Below, in pieces: positions 1-9,625 of a stretch of DNA of 37,881 nt. The position numbers were made by a program, and so were the translations under genes. The notes beneath the pieces were generated by a model. That model was not told the DNA's origin. It did no database searches and saw only the letters and a program-made list of their open reading frames with translations. Numbering within the stretch: position 1 is the stretch's first letter; each line of letters opens with the position of its first letter. The stretch spans positions 1-37,881 of the forward strand of contig NGUZ01000018.1 in NCBI GenBank assembly GCA_002154655.1, given 5' to 3'. Origin of the DNA: Corynebacterium kefirresidentii. GTDB taxonomy: Bacteria > Actinomycetota > Actinomycetes > Mycobacteriales > Mycobacteriaceae.

Positions 1-20
1 CAAACACAACAAAATACAAC

Positions 21-55
21 AAAGAAGAGGACGGCACACCACCGCCCTCTTCTTT
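21..55 (+). terminator. Intrinsic terminator-like hairpin of an upstream gene
   Basis: Arms 21-34 and 42-55 pair over 14 bp with one mismatch around a 7-nt loop, and the right arm ends in TTCTTT. It lies before the first small gene, so it probably ends a transcript entering from the left. The T-tract is weak, so termination is inferred. Confidence 0.55.
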
Positions 56-79
56 CGTCGTTTTGCTAGGCTCAAACGC

Positions 80-310
80 ATGGACCAAAGGCAGATTTCT
101 ACTGTGGTGGAACAAGTAGAGCAGGGAATTGTTGGCTTGCAGGACATCGATAAGCTGCTGGCTTATTTAGACAGCTTGCATCCGGATGAACTGGGCGGAG
201 TGGAATTCCTCGTTGATCGCATGTTTGAGGAGGAGGAGCGTAACCAAATATGGGATCTGACAGAATCTCTCAAGGAATTCCTCTCGGATTTAAAGGAATG
301 CCAGAAGTAA
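80..310 (+). CDS. Small acidic helical protein of unknown function (76 aa)
   Basis: This is a 76-codon ATG ORF encoding an acidic, predicted all-helical protein rich in Leu, Glu and Asp, with no signal peptide or membrane segment. I do not recognise a family. Its 3' end overlaps the next reading frame: the TAA lies 13 nt inside the ATG at 298, so the two may be translationally coupled. Alternatively it is the N-terminal part of the same ancestral protein, separated by a frameshift near 297. The protein reads naturally up to about codon 72, while the other frame becomes convincing only from 298, which fits either an overlapping gene pair or a split gene. Confidence 0.5.
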   Translation: MDQRQISTVVEQVEQGIVGLQDIDKLLAYLDSLHPDELGGVEFLVDRMFEEEERNQIWDLTESLKEFLSDLKECQK

Positions 311-1438
311 GGCAGACGCTTGCCGAAGCAACCATTAACTTTGTAAAGCCCACCGGACTAAACTTGGCTGACCCCGACGATTCGAGCCAGTACGCCGACC
401 AGGTGTGGCAGGTCGGCGAGCTGCTCCAGACTGCCATTTTTGAACCTCATCTTTTAGCCGGCTATGGTATTGAGCCAATCAAGGCTCAAAATATCTTCCC
501 AGTGGCGCAACGGGCAGTTGACGAAGTTCTGCAACAGTTGCCGCTTATTGAGGATGTCAATGAAGCCGTGCGTTGGAGTGCCGAGCGCTTGGCGCAGGAA
601 CTACCTCATGCAGCTCAACTTTCAAAGGTTGACGGGCTGTACTTGGCCCAGTGGCTGTTGGGCATTCTTGAGTCGCCGTATGCGGAACAAATAGATGTTG
701 ACCCCGTGCAGTACGAGGAATCTTTAGGCGTAGAGGGCGTGAAGGAACTTCGCGAGCGGGCGCATGGCGCGTATGCGAGGCGTCGGTTGGCGGTGCTTTC
801 TGGCTCTGTCGAGGACGTATTTCGTACTCACACGGACGGATACGAGCAGCTGATTCGCGGCCTTTCGGAGATAGGTCAGTTTGACCTCGCCCATAAGTAC
901 TCAGAGAAGGCCATGCTGGCGTTGCCCACGGAGGATACTTTCCACATCGTTACTTTTTGGGCCGCGCTTTGCGACGCCCACTTTCCCCACCGCAGCCCCG
1001 CCGTGCACCGGATAGCCTTCGATAGTTTTCCAATGCTATCGACTGCGCGTGGGCTTTTTTGCGGCCGTAGGGGACACCGCGTCAGTACTCATCCAGACTC
1101 GCCTGCGGGATAAACCATGGGACCTAGCGATGTTCCAGTACGTGTGCCTAAATGATCCGGAGCGTGCTTGGGCAACAGCCTCGGACGCCGGAATTGAATG
1201 GAGCTTGGCAGAACAGCTTCTTCCGGACTTGCCGGACGAGACCATTCCCATTCTGATGCGAAAAGTCGAGGAGCAGTTGGAAAACAAGTACGGTTGCGAC
1301 CAAGTGTATGAGTTGCTCGGGAAAATCCAAAAGGTTGCTGAACCAACTTCCTTTGAAGAATTCTTGGGTCGGCTAAAGCGGAAGTTTGCTGACTGCCCCG
1401 AAATTCGCTCCTTGCTCGCCGGCGCCGACGAACTCTAA
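298..1438 (+). pseudogene. DUF6880-like helical-repeat protein, broken by a +1 slip in a T6 tract
   Basis: Two reading frames together make one protein: 298 to about 1057, then about 1058 to 1438. The first part carries blocks shared with the intact protein at 2912-3688, such as a WS/VEEL..L helix, an (I/Y)-D-x-D-P-V-x-Y segment and VF/IVRTH. From memory these resemble DUF6880, an alpha-solenoid family. The frames join in the T6 run at 1055-1060; five Ts would give a continuous ...RGLFAAVGD... protein. The C-terminal 110 residues (RLKRKFADCPEIRSLL) look like the usual helical tail of this family. The frame is also open upstream to an ATG at 250 with a strong GAGGAGGAG site, so the true start is uncertain. 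It could be a sequencing error, a recent mutation or a phase-variable tract. Confidence 0.55.
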
Positions 1439-1617
1439 ACCATTCCTTTTACCCCCGTTGCCTATTGGCACTCGACTCTGGGGATCCCTGCGGGTTTAGG
1501 TCAACCTATTCGAACAAAAACACCCCCATTACGCGCATATGTCCGTAACTCGGGCTACTATAAGGTCACTAGTTAGAAAACACGTACGAACCCCTGCTTC
1601 CTGTTGGAGTACACCCC

Positions 1618-2877
1618 GTGACTGCCACACTATCCCCACCTCAACCCGATACCGCCCTCGACTATCCCGACACCCTCCTCATTTCCAGCCACCCCGATAC
1701 TGATCCTCTAGATGACGGTGATGTGCCCGAAGCGTTCTACACCACCAACGCACCCGGCAACCACATCGGCCAAGCCGGCACCTACACCCGCAAAACCTCC
1801 TGGTTTCTCTACCGCGCAATCCTCCCCCAACTAGACGAAGATGTTGATTTAAGCCTGACCAGTCTCGCCAAAGACCTTGGTATCTCCTACTCGAAACTCC
1901 AAGGCTTCCTGCGCGCCCACTTCCGCATGCGCCAGTTACCTCTAGTCACCGAAGTGCAAGGCCTCCACTGGATCCTCGATCTGACCAAATTACGCATCAT
2001 CGACCGCGAACTACACCGACTGGAAAATAACCTAGATGACCTCGAAGCCATCGACGCCGCACTCGCAGACTTCCTTACGCCCACCGCACCGAATCAAACA
2101 GTACCCACTGATGCTGAACTACGCCGCTTCATCCGCGGCTTCATCGACACCCACTTGCGACCCGGAGACAAAGAAGAAAAGCCGCAACCCACACTCCGCA
2201 TAAACTACAACCCCGATAACACCACTACACTATCTTTGACCTGCGATAGTGCTACCGCCACAATCATCGCCCGCCATATCGATGTGTACACCAACAAGGC
2301 ACACACCACCGCAGCGCAGGGCCTTATCGATCTCATCCTCGAAGACACCCATACCAGCGTCGCTATAAACACCTTCACCACCAACGAAGACACCAATATC
2401 GTCTTTCATCCCGGCGCAGGTTGGATAAATCTCAACCATGCCCCCACAGACAACACCTTCATCCGCCGGCTTAACGCCGACGAAGTAGACTCCTACATCC
2501 CTAACGCCGACATCCGCGCCTACACCCAAGGCAGAGACGCCACCTGCCGCTGGCCCGGCTGCACCATCCCCGCCACACAGTGCCAACTAGACCACCGCAT
2601 CGAATACCACCAAGGCGGACCCACCAGTCCAGACAACCTAGTAAACCTGTGCCAGCATCACCACAACATCAAAACTGACCGCCGCGTCCACTACATCCTC
2701 GACCCCATCACCGGCACCATCGCCTGGCTCCACCGAGACGGCACCTACCAACTAGACCACCCCACCGGGCCCTTATCCGCACACCAAACACACTGGAACC
2801 ACACCTGGGCACAATACCTCGCACTACAACACCAAAGAACAAAAAGAAGAGTGCCGGAGGGCAGAGAGTCTCGTTAA
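1618..2877 (+). CDS. DUF222/13E12-type HNH endonuclease-domain protein
   Basis: The 419-aa protein starts at GTG (TTGGAG about 8 nt upstream). The N-terminal 300 residues form the mostly helical region typical of the 13E12/DUF222 multicopy family of actinobacteria. A C-terminal HNH module at about residues 305-360 shows C310..C315, the DH pair 325-326, GG 333-334, N340, C345 and a HHH run 347-349, so the metal-binding and catalytic positions look intact. The role of these proteins is not established; they often behave like selfish or repeat-family elements. Coding bases are strikingly C-rich on this strand compared with the genes on either side, consistent with separate ancestry. It separates two related DUF6880-like genes. 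Confidence 0.8.
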   Translation: MTATLSPPQPDTALDYPDTLLISSHPDTDPLDDGDVPEAFYTTNAPGNHIGQAGTYTRKTSWFLYRAILPQLDEDVDLSLTSLAKDLGISYSKLQGFLRAHFRMRQLPLVTEVQGLHWILDLTKLRIIDRELHRLENNLDDLEAIDAALADFLTPTAPNQTVPTDAELRRFIRGFIDTHLRPGDKEEKPQPTLRINYNPDNTTTLSLTCDSATATIIARHIDVYTNKAHTTAAQGLIDLILEDTHTSVAINTFTTNEDTNIVFHPGAGWINLNHAPTDNTFIRRLNADEVDSYIPNADIRAYTQGRDATCRWPGCTIPATQCQLDHRIEYHQGGPTSPDNLVNLCQHHHNIKTDRRVHYILDPITGTIAWLHRDGTYQLDHPTGPLSAHQTHWNHTWAQYLALQHQRTKRRVPEGRESR

Positions 2878-2911
2878 AGTGGACTAATAGCGTAGCGAGG
2901 AGGCTGCACAC

Positions 2912-3688
2912 ATGAGCTCATTGGCTGATATCGTCTTGCCATCTTTTCGGAGTCGGACCCGATCCTTTCTCGATGAGGATCGGGCAGCTAGGCGCGCGCT
3001 GAAGATGCAAGATGGAATTTGCGTGCTCGATTTTGCCGTAGAGGACTCATCGGAGGACTCAGCCGAAGTATTCTCGATTGTGCAAGAGGCGCTGGAGATT
3101 GCCGTCGGTGTGATCGCTAACGCGGATGACTCACTTGGCATGCTGAGTGAGGTGGTTGAAGAGCTCATTGAGCTGCACGCTAAGAGCGCACAGCGAGCGA
3201 AGCCTGATCCGCTCGTGCTGGCGGAATGGTTTATCGCTTTCCATGAGACCACTGAGGTTGATTATTTCGAGCTCGACCCCGTTGCTTATTCAAAGGTCCT
3301 CGGAGAAGATGGACTGGCTCGGGTGCGAGCTTGGGCGGAAAGCGCAGATGCTTTCCGACGCAAGTATATGGAGAAGCGTTTTGCGGTTTTAGATCAGAAC
3401 GTCGAAGCAATCGTCCGTACACACTTGGCTGAGGACGGCTACGTGGTCTTTTTCGAAGAGTTAGCTAGAGCCTTGGAAGAAATCGGTGAGTATGATGCCG
3501 CGTGGGAGTACGCGAAGCGTGGAACCGAATCTGGTTCAGACTGGCAAGCGCGGTCCTGCGGACAATACTGGGTGGATTTAGCGAGGAAATGGTATCCCGA
3601 GCGTGAGGAGGACGTCGCAAAGCAGGTGCTTAGTACGTGGCCATTCCTTGAAGCAGTGCTGTATCCAGAAAGGTTTTTGGAGCTCTAG
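2912..3688 (+). CDS. DUF6880-like helical protein (shorter paralogue of 298-1438)
   Basis: The 258-aa soluble acidic protein starts at ATG with a clear GAGGAGG site 8 nt upstream. Residues about 70-150 contain ADDS..., AKPDP..LA and LGEDGL, which I recall as characteristic of DUF6880, and it aligns with the upstream broken gene from its WSAERL segment through the GLF region. It stops at ...PERFLEL, where the upstream protein continues for 110 more residues, so this copy is either naturally short or C-terminally truncated. No catalytic motif is visible and the function is unknown. Its TAG overlaps the stop of the convergent DUF3239 gene by 4 nt. Confidence 0.65.
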   Translation: MSSLADIVLPSFRSRTRSFLDEDRAARRALKMQDGICVLDFAVEDSSEDSAEVFSIVQEALEIAVGVIANADDSLGMLSEVVEELIELHAKSAQRAKPDPLVLAEWFIAFHETTEVDYFELDPVAYSKVLGEDGLARVRAWAESADAFRRKYMEKRFAVLDQNVEAIVRTHLAEDGYVVFFEELARALEEIGEYDAAWEYAKRGTESGSDWQARSCGQYWVDLARKWYPEREEDVAKQVLSTWPFLEAVLYPERFLEL

Positions 3689-4308
3689 AGAACCAGCAGG
3701 TCGAACTTAGTAGCCTTCACGTCGGAAAGGCGCTTGCGGGCGCGCTCGAGGCGCTGCCACTGGTCTTGGGGGATGGATTTGCGAGCGATGGTGACGGTCT
3801 CGGCGTCGGGAGTGCCCCAGGCGATTGGCATGGGAGTAATTTGCTGCCAATGGTTGTTGTCTGCGCGGCCGGAGACAGCCGCAACGGGAACCTTGGTGCC
3901 TACGGTCCGTTGGGTGCCGGGGATGGCGGTCACGGTGCGCAGGCATGCAGCCCAGCGGGGAGGCAAGGAGGGATCCACGTTTGTATTAACCAATGCGAGC
4001 AAGACCATATCGCGCTCATTTACTTCGGCGATGACGGCCGGAGCAAGGGGATAGGAGTCATAGAGTTGCTGGGCGGTGCCAACCTTACGGGCGGCGGCAA
4101 AGCCGACGATGGCCACCATGATTCCGAATAGAATCATGCCCAGGCCGATAGTAATGCCCCAGGAAAATCCCCACCAGATCGCCGCGCCGCCGATGATGAG
4201 CAGGATGCCCAGCACGAGGCCGGAGAGGCGAAGGCGGTTGGAATCGCGCAAGAGCTCGTTATTGGCCTTGGCAAAGGACTCGTCTACGTCGAACTTGAAG
4301 ATTTTCAT
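3685..4308 (-). CDS. DUF3239-type membrane protein
   Basis: The 207-aa protein has two adjacent transmembrane helices at about residues 28-48 and 50-72, followed by a soluble C-terminal domain. The segment with KVGTAQQLYDSYPLAP and NTNVDPSLPPRWA matches my memory of the corynebacterial DUF3239 family. Its role is unknown. The ATG overlaps the TGA of the XPB helicase gene (ATGA), so it is translationally coupled as the last gene of the helicase operon. The conserved coupling may hint at a link with DNA repair, but nothing in the protein shows this directly. Confidence 0.75.
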   Translation of the reverse strand: MKIFKFDVDESFAKANNELLRDSNRLRLSGLVLGILLIIGGAAIWWGFSWGITIGLGMILFGIMVAIVGFAAARKVGTAQQLYDSYPLAPAVIAEVNERDMVLLALVNTNVDPSLPPRWAACLRTVTAIPGTQRTVGTKVPVAAVSGRADNNHWQQITPMPIAWGTPDAETVTIARKSIPQDQWQRLERARKRLSDVKATKFDLLVL

Positions 4309-5930
4309 TGTTCTAAGTCTAGTGCGTCGATAAGCCGGTAGGCATATCCCTGCTCGGCGAGGAAACGCTGGCGGTGCACGGCGTAGTCGGCATCGAGGCT
4401 ATCGCGGGTGACCAGCGAATAAAAGAGCGCCTCTTCTTCCTTGGGGCGGAGTAGCCGGCCAAGGCGCTGAGCCTCTTCCTGGCGGGAACCGAAGGTGCCG
4501 GAGACCTGGATGGCTAGGGCGGCTTCGGGGAGATCGATGGAGAAATTGGCGACCTTGGACACCACCAGAACGGGAAGGCTGCCATCCCGGAATTGCTGGA
4601 AGAGGCGTTCGCGCTTAGCAGTGGAGGTGGAGCCATCGATTACGGGGGCGTCAAGATGCGCGCCGAGTTCTTTGAGCTGGTCGACGTAGCCGCCGATGAT
4701 AAGCGCCTGCTGTGGGTGGCGGTCGAGAATCTTGTCCACCGCTCGCAGCTTGGCGGCAGCCTGGGCAGCGATACGGTAGCGGTCGCGAGGTTGGGCGGTG
4801 GCATAGAGCATGCGCTCCTCGGCGTCCATGTCTACGCGGACTTCGATGCACTCGGCGGTGGCGATATAGCCGGCCATCTCGAGCTCTTTCCACGGGGCGT
4901 CGTAGCGCTTAGGTCCGATGAGGGAGAAGACGTCGCCCTCGCGGCCGTCCTCGCGCACGAGGGTGGCGGTGAGCCCTAGCCGACGCCGCGACTGAAGATC
5001 CGAAGTCATACGAAATACCGGCGCGGGCAGGAGGTGGACCTCGTCGTAGATGATGAGGCCCCAATCACGGGAATCGAAGAGCTCGAGGGCGCGGTATTCG
5101 CCTTTGGTTTTACGCGTGACCACCTGGTAGGTGGCAATGGTGATTGGCTTGATTTCTTTCTTCTCGCCGGAGTATTCGCCGATTTCATTTTCCGTCAACG
5201 TGGTGCGGCGCAGGAGTTCATCGCGCCATTGGCGGCCGGCGACGGTATTGGTGACCAAGATGAGCGTGGTGGATTCCGCCTTGGCCATGGCCGCCGCACC
5301 GACGATGGTTTTACCAGCACCGCACGGCAGTACTACGACGCCAGAGCCGCCGGACCAAAAGGCCTCGGTGGCGTACTGCTGATAATCGCGCAGCTGCCAG
5401 CCGTCATGATTGAGCGCGATGGGGTGGGACTCGCCATCGACATAACCTGCGAGATCTTCTGCCGGCCAGCCTGCCTTGAGGAGGGCCTGCTTGAGGCGGC
5501 CGCGCTCGGAGGGCGGGACGGCGATGGAATGCTCGTCGATGCGAGCACCAAGGAGCTTTCCGGTTGCGCCACGGGAGAGTTCTTCCAGGATAGGTGGCTC
5601 TTCGGACTCGAGAATGAGGCCGTGGGCCGGGTGGGCGTGCAGGCGGACGCGGCCGTAGCGGGACATGGTCTCGGCGACGTCGATAAGCAGGGCTTGGGGG
5701 ACCGGAAAGCGCGAGTAGTTTTCGAGGACGTCGACGACCTGCTCGGCATCGTGGCCGGCCGCGCGGGCATTCCACAACGCGAGCGGGGTGATGCGGTAGG
5801 TGTGCACGTGCTCGGGGGCGCGCTCCAGCTCCGCAAAGGGAGCGAGCGCGGCGCGGGCCTCGGCGGCTTGGGCGTGATCCACCTCGAGCAGGACGGTCTT
5901 ATCCGACTGCACAATTAATGGTCCATTCAT
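4305..5930 (-). CDS. XPB-family DNA repair helicase
   Basis: The 541-aa superfamily 2 helicase resembles bacterial and archaeal XPB/ERCC3 (the mycobacterial homologue is Rv0861c). An N-terminal helicase-associated/damage-recognition-like region spans about residues 1-170. The Q-like LRDYQ motif is near 180-184, Walker A CGAGKT is at 203-208, the DEVH box at 296-299 and the TAT motif at 321-323. The RED motif typical of XPB is at 326-328, and motif VI is QRLGRLLRP in the second RecA lobe. It should unwind DNA 3'-5' with ATP, probably in repair. Its ATG overlaps the TGA of the upstream helicase-associated gene and its TGA overlaps the DUF3239 start, so all three are translationally coupled. Confidence 0.95.
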   Translation of the reverse strand: MNGPLIVQSDKTVLLEVDHAQAAEARAALAPFAELERAPEHVHTYRITPLALWNARAAGHDAEQVVDVLENYSRFPVPQALLIDVAETMSRYGRVRLHAHPAHGLILESEEPPILEELSRGATGKLLGARIDEHSIAVPPSERGRLKQALLKAGWPAEDLAGYVDGESHPIALNHDGWQLRDYQQYATEAFWSGGSGVVVLPCGAGKTIVGAAAMAKAESTTLILVTNTVAGRQWRDELLRRTTLTENEIGEYSGEKKEIKPITIATYQVVTRKTKGEYRALELFDSRDWGLIIYDEVHLLPAPVFRMTSDLQSRRRLGLTATLVREDGREGDVFSLIGPKRYDAPWKELEMAGYIATAECIEVRVDMDAEERMLYATAQPRDRYRIAAQAAAKLRAVDKILDRHPQQALIIGGYVDQLKELGAHLDAPVIDGSTSTAKRERLFQQFRDGSLPVLVVSKVANFSIDLPEAALAIQVSGTFGSRQEEAQRLGRLLRPKEEEALFYSLVTRDSLDADYAVHRQRFLAEQGYAYRLIDALDLEQ

Positions 5931-7942
5931 GGCTCCAGCGTAACGGAGGTGATCCGGTGCAAGGGAAATCGGATAGTGGAGCCGTCGGAAGAGCGGGCGT
6001 CGATTTGCCCACCCGCGACCGTCAGCGGGGTAACGGTGCGCTTCTTTTCGTTGCCGTTTTTATCCGCATAGCCAATCGTGATCGGCCGGGCAGTGCGCGC
6101 GGCGGCGTGGACTATATCGAGGCTGGGAGTGGAAGGCGCGGAGTCATCGCGCAGGTTGCGCATGGCCTTCGCAATGTCCGGGGAAGCGGTAGCTCGACGC
6201 GCGGTGGGGGTCGGCAGGGCGGCTGGTTCCGGCGCAACCGTGAGGCTCGCGCCGTTGTGGTCCTCGGCCGCGGGAGAAAGACCGTGATCGCGCAGCCGCT
6301 CCAGCAGGTCGTGTACCGGCAATTGGGACACCGCGACGGTGGGCGCGAGCAGTCGCAAAGGCGCGGCTTTGAGCGCAATCTGCAGGAGGGCTGGGTCCTC
6401 GCTGCGCAGGTAGGACAGTGCAGGGCCGGAGCGCAGGGTGCCATGGCGCTTGGCGACGTCCCCAATATGGAACTCCAGCGTCTGCGGCACCTCTCCATGG
6501 GCCGCGAAGAAGGCGTGGATTTCCTCCCCAGTCATTCCGCGATCAAGGCCGCGGCGCAGGGAAGCGTCCGAGATGCGGTAGACACTGGCCAAGCCGGGGG
6601 ATTCAAGGTCCGCGACGGATTCGAGTCGTTGGTGGGTCTCTGGATCGAGCGGGCCAGGAACCAATACGGTCATATCTGCCTGGATTAAGAAATAGTCAAC
6701 CGCATCTGGGGTCAGGCGGGCGGCGGCCTCGGGGCCCTCGATAAGCACGCTGGTGGGGCGATCGAGGGCGATTGCGCCGATCCACTCGGCTTCCGCGCGG
6801 AGATCGGCGATAGTCTTGTCCGCGGTATGCGTGGCAAAGAGCGGGAAGTGGAAGCGGAGGGATTCTTCGAAGGTGGGTTTCGCTCCGCGCAGATAGACCT
6901 GCAGGACCTTTTCCCTAAAGCTCGGCAGGCGGTCATTGGTGTGCGCCAGCGTGCGGCCTTCGTTGGTCCACGTGGAGGTTGTCCATGACTCGAGCAGGAG
7001 CTGCCATTTTTCGGCGAGGTTCGCATCGAGCCAGGTTTGGGCGAGTTCTGTCGGGGCGAGGAAATTGCCCTCCATGTTTTTCGGCTCGCCGCGGCTTAGC
7101 AGGCGAGCGCTCATGCCGAGTTCGATGAGGCGCCGCAACTCCCCCTCGCCAATGTTAAGGGTCTTGTTTAATCCGGTGAGCTGGCGAACGCCGACGGTCT
7201 TGTCTTTGAGGAGTTCTACCGGCCGTGCGCCTAGGGAGTCAATGACACGCTGCATTCCGCGCACCGTGGATAGGCCTGCTGCGGTGCCAGCATCATCGGC
7301 TTTGGAATCAGGAGCGGGGGATTCGGTGATTCCCTCCACTGGGATAGGCGCGGTGGCTTTGCCGTTCAGCGCAAGGTGCACGGCGCGCGGCAGGCGGACG
7401 GTGGTTGAGTCAACGCGGTGGAGCAGCTGCTTGGCGATGAGCCGCGGGATCGGCCGGGTCGGATCCGCATCAACGGCTGCGTCCCGCGTGGTGCCGAGGC
7501 CATTGGACCGGGACAGGGTCTCGAGGACCTTGCGCTCTTCAGCTGGCAGCTCGGCGATGTCTTCCGGGCTTACTCGGATTTGTTCGAGGAGGGACCAGTC
7601 CGTAGGTAGGGCAGGCATGACCTCAGGCGGAATAAGGACGTTGCCGTATGCTAGTCCGCGCTCCTTGAGCTGGCGGGTGATCTCTGGATGCAGGTTTTCT
7701 ACCTCCTCGAGCTCTCCACCACGGCGCGCGATGTCCTCGATTTCCGCGAGCAGCTCCGCAGAGCAGTCCATAAGGGCTCGCGCGATAGAGGTGCGCAGCA
7801 GTAACCGGGTGGCAAGCGCGGCGATACTTGGGGGTAGTGGATTAAGCACATCCGGTCGGTTGCGGAGGACTGTTGCCAGCTCTTCTTCGTCAAGGGAGGC
7901 AAGCCACGTGCGGAAATGCGGAAGATGGGAAGACTGAGTCAT
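5927..7942 (-). CDS. Helicase-associated (helicase C-terminal domain) protein, Rv0862c-like
   Basis: The 671-aa protein is usually annotated as helicase-associated or helicase C-terminal domain protein and is paired with XPB in mycobacteria and corynebacteria. It has no Walker A or DEAD box. The N-terminal half is a series of helical and winged-helix-like segments. The last 60 residues (ARPITIGYADKNGNEKKRTVTP onwards) form a small beta-rich domain resembling a WYL fold. It is the first gene of the operon and overlaps XPB by 4 nt, which suggests a partner of that helicase. That partnership is inferred from context. A 66-bp divergent gap separates it from the small gene at 8009. Confidence 0.85.
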   Translation of the reverse strand: MTQSSHLPHFRTWLASLDEEELATVLRNRPDVLNPLPPSIAALATRLLLRTSIARALMDCSAELLAEIEDIARRGGELEEVENLHPEITRQLKERGLAYGNVLIPPEVMPALPTDWSLLEQIRVSPEDIAELPAEERKVLETLSRSNGLGTTRDAAVDADPTRPIPRLIAKQLLHRVDSTTVRLPRAVHLALNGKATAPIPVEGITESPAPDSKADDAGTAAGLSTVRGMQRVIDSLGARPVELLKDKTVGVRQLTGLNKTLNIGEGELRRLIELGMSARLLSRGEPKNMEGNFLAPTELAQTWLDANLAEKWQLLLESWTTSTWTNEGRTLAHTNDRLPSFREKVLQVYLRGAKPTFEESLRFHFPLFATHTADKTIADLRAEAEWIGAIALDRPTSVLIEGPEAAARLTPDAVDYFLIQADMTVLVPGPLDPETHQRLESVADLESPGLASVYRISDASLRRGLDRGMTGEEIHAFFAAHGEVPQTLEFHIGDVAKRHGTLRSGPALSYLRSEDPALLQIALKAAPLRLLAPTVAVSQLPVHDLLERLRDHGLSPAAEDHNGASLTVAPEPAALPTPTARRATASPDIAKAMRNLRDDSAPSTPSLDIVHAAARTARPITIGYADKNGNEKKRTVTPLTVAGGQIDARSSDGSTIRFPLHRITSVTLEP

Positions 7943-8008
7943 GATGACTTCCCAGTTTAGCTATCGATTGAGTTACGTTTTTGCGCAAGGTTTGAAATAA
8001 TGGGGACT

Positions 8009-8194
8009 ATGTCGAATGAGAAGAAGGGTCACGTTTCCCCGGCTTGGCCGAAGAACGAAAATCGCGAGCACGCAATCACCGAAATCTCTGCGCCTTTTGC
8101 TGGTGCCTCCAGCCCCTACGGCGATGATCTGATTTTGCCGATGCCGGCAGAGAAGCTGAACTACGTTCACCCTTATACTCGCATCAACCGCTAA
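8009..8194 (+). CDS. Small conserved-looking actinobacterial protein (61 aa)
   Basis: The 61-codon gene encodes a hydrophilic, Pro- and Asn-rich protein ending YVHPYTRINR. An in-frame ATG lies 9 nt upstream at 8000; 8009 is preferred because it gives the MSNEKKGHV start expected for this type of protein. No signal, membrane helix or known domain is visible. It occupies the same slot, between the XPB module and rpf1, as a short hypothetical gene I recall in C. glutamicum, which supports it being real. It is followed at once by two hairpins, so it is a single-gene transcript. Confidence 0.75.
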   Translation: MSNEKKGHVSPAWPKNENREHAITEISAPFAGASSPYGDDLILPMPAEKLNYVHPYTRINR

Positions 8195-8198
8195 AGCA

Positions 8199-8222
8199 TT
8201 CCCCCGCCTCGGTGCGGGGGAA
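8199..8222 (+). terminator. Terminator-like hairpin after the 61-aa gene
   Basis: The 9-bp perfect stem 8199-8207/8214-8222 (TTCCCCCGC type) has a 6-nt loop and begins just after the stop codon. No T-run follows, so it is a weak or auxiliary terminator. Confidence 0.5.
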
Positions 8223-8251
8223 GATTTGTATCTAGCGTTCCCTCACGCAGA

Positions 8252-8281
8252 AAAGGCCCCTTGCATGAGCAAGGGGCCTTT
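8252..8281. terminator. rpf1: Bidirectional terminator between the 61-aa gene and rpf1
   Basis: The 13-bp perfect stem 8252-8264/8269-8281 has a 4-nt loop. A-rich and T-rich flanks give a U-tract in either direction, so it can end transcripts of both convergent genes. Confidence 0.85.
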
Positions 8282-8293
8282 CTTCGCTGTGTC

Positions 8294-9244
<951 letters not shown>

Positions 9245-9625
9245 ATGCCTATTGGCAAAGTGAAGTGGTATGACGCCGAGAAAGGTTTCGGTTTCGTCAG
9301 CAACCCGGGCGATGAAGACGTCTATGTCGGCCGCAACGTGTTGCCTAAGGGAGTAGAGGAACTGTTCCCAGGCCAGCGCATCGATTTCGATTTCGCGGCT
9401 GGCCGCCGTGGTCCGCAGGCGCTGCGGGTCAAGGTATTGGATAAGCCGCGTCGCCGCACGCCGGCCCGCAAGCCCGAGGAACTCGGCAGCATGGTCTCTG
9501 ATGTAATGACTTTGCTGGAGTCACAGATTCAGCCGGTGCTCAATTCCGGCCGCTACCCGGAGCGCAAGACCGGCCGCCAGGTAGCAGAAATCCTTCGCGC
9601 AATTGCGAAGGATTTGGATAGCTAA
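9245..9625 (+). CDS. cspB: Cold-shock-domain protein CspB
   Basis: The 126-aa protein has an N-terminal cold-shock domain (residues 1-65) with the start GKVKWYDAEKGFGFV containing RNP1 (KGFGFV at 13-18). RNP2 is DVYVGR rather than the usual D(V/I)FVH, which is typical of this longer actinobacterial CspB group. A basic linker (RRRTPARK) and a helical C-terminal extension of about 50 residues follow. It should bind single-stranded RNA or DNA in the cytoplasm. The stop codon overlaps that of the convergent DUF2771 gene. Length and position match C. glutamicum cspB. Confidence 0.9.
   Translation: MPIGKVKWYDAEKGFGFVSNPGDEDVYVGRNVLPKGVEELFPGQRIDFDFAAGRRGPQALRVKVLDKPRRRTPARKPEELGSMVSDVMTLLESQIQPVLNSGRYPERKTGRQVAEILRAIAKDLDS

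Noticed and set aside
5034..5918. 294-codon open frame on the plus strand
   Set aside because: It is antisense to the XPB gene, whose motifs are unmistakable; a high-G+C shadow frame.
6936..7937. 333-codon Ser/Arg-rich plus-strand open frame
   Set aside because: Antisense to the helicase-associated gene, with the low-complexity composition of a shadow.
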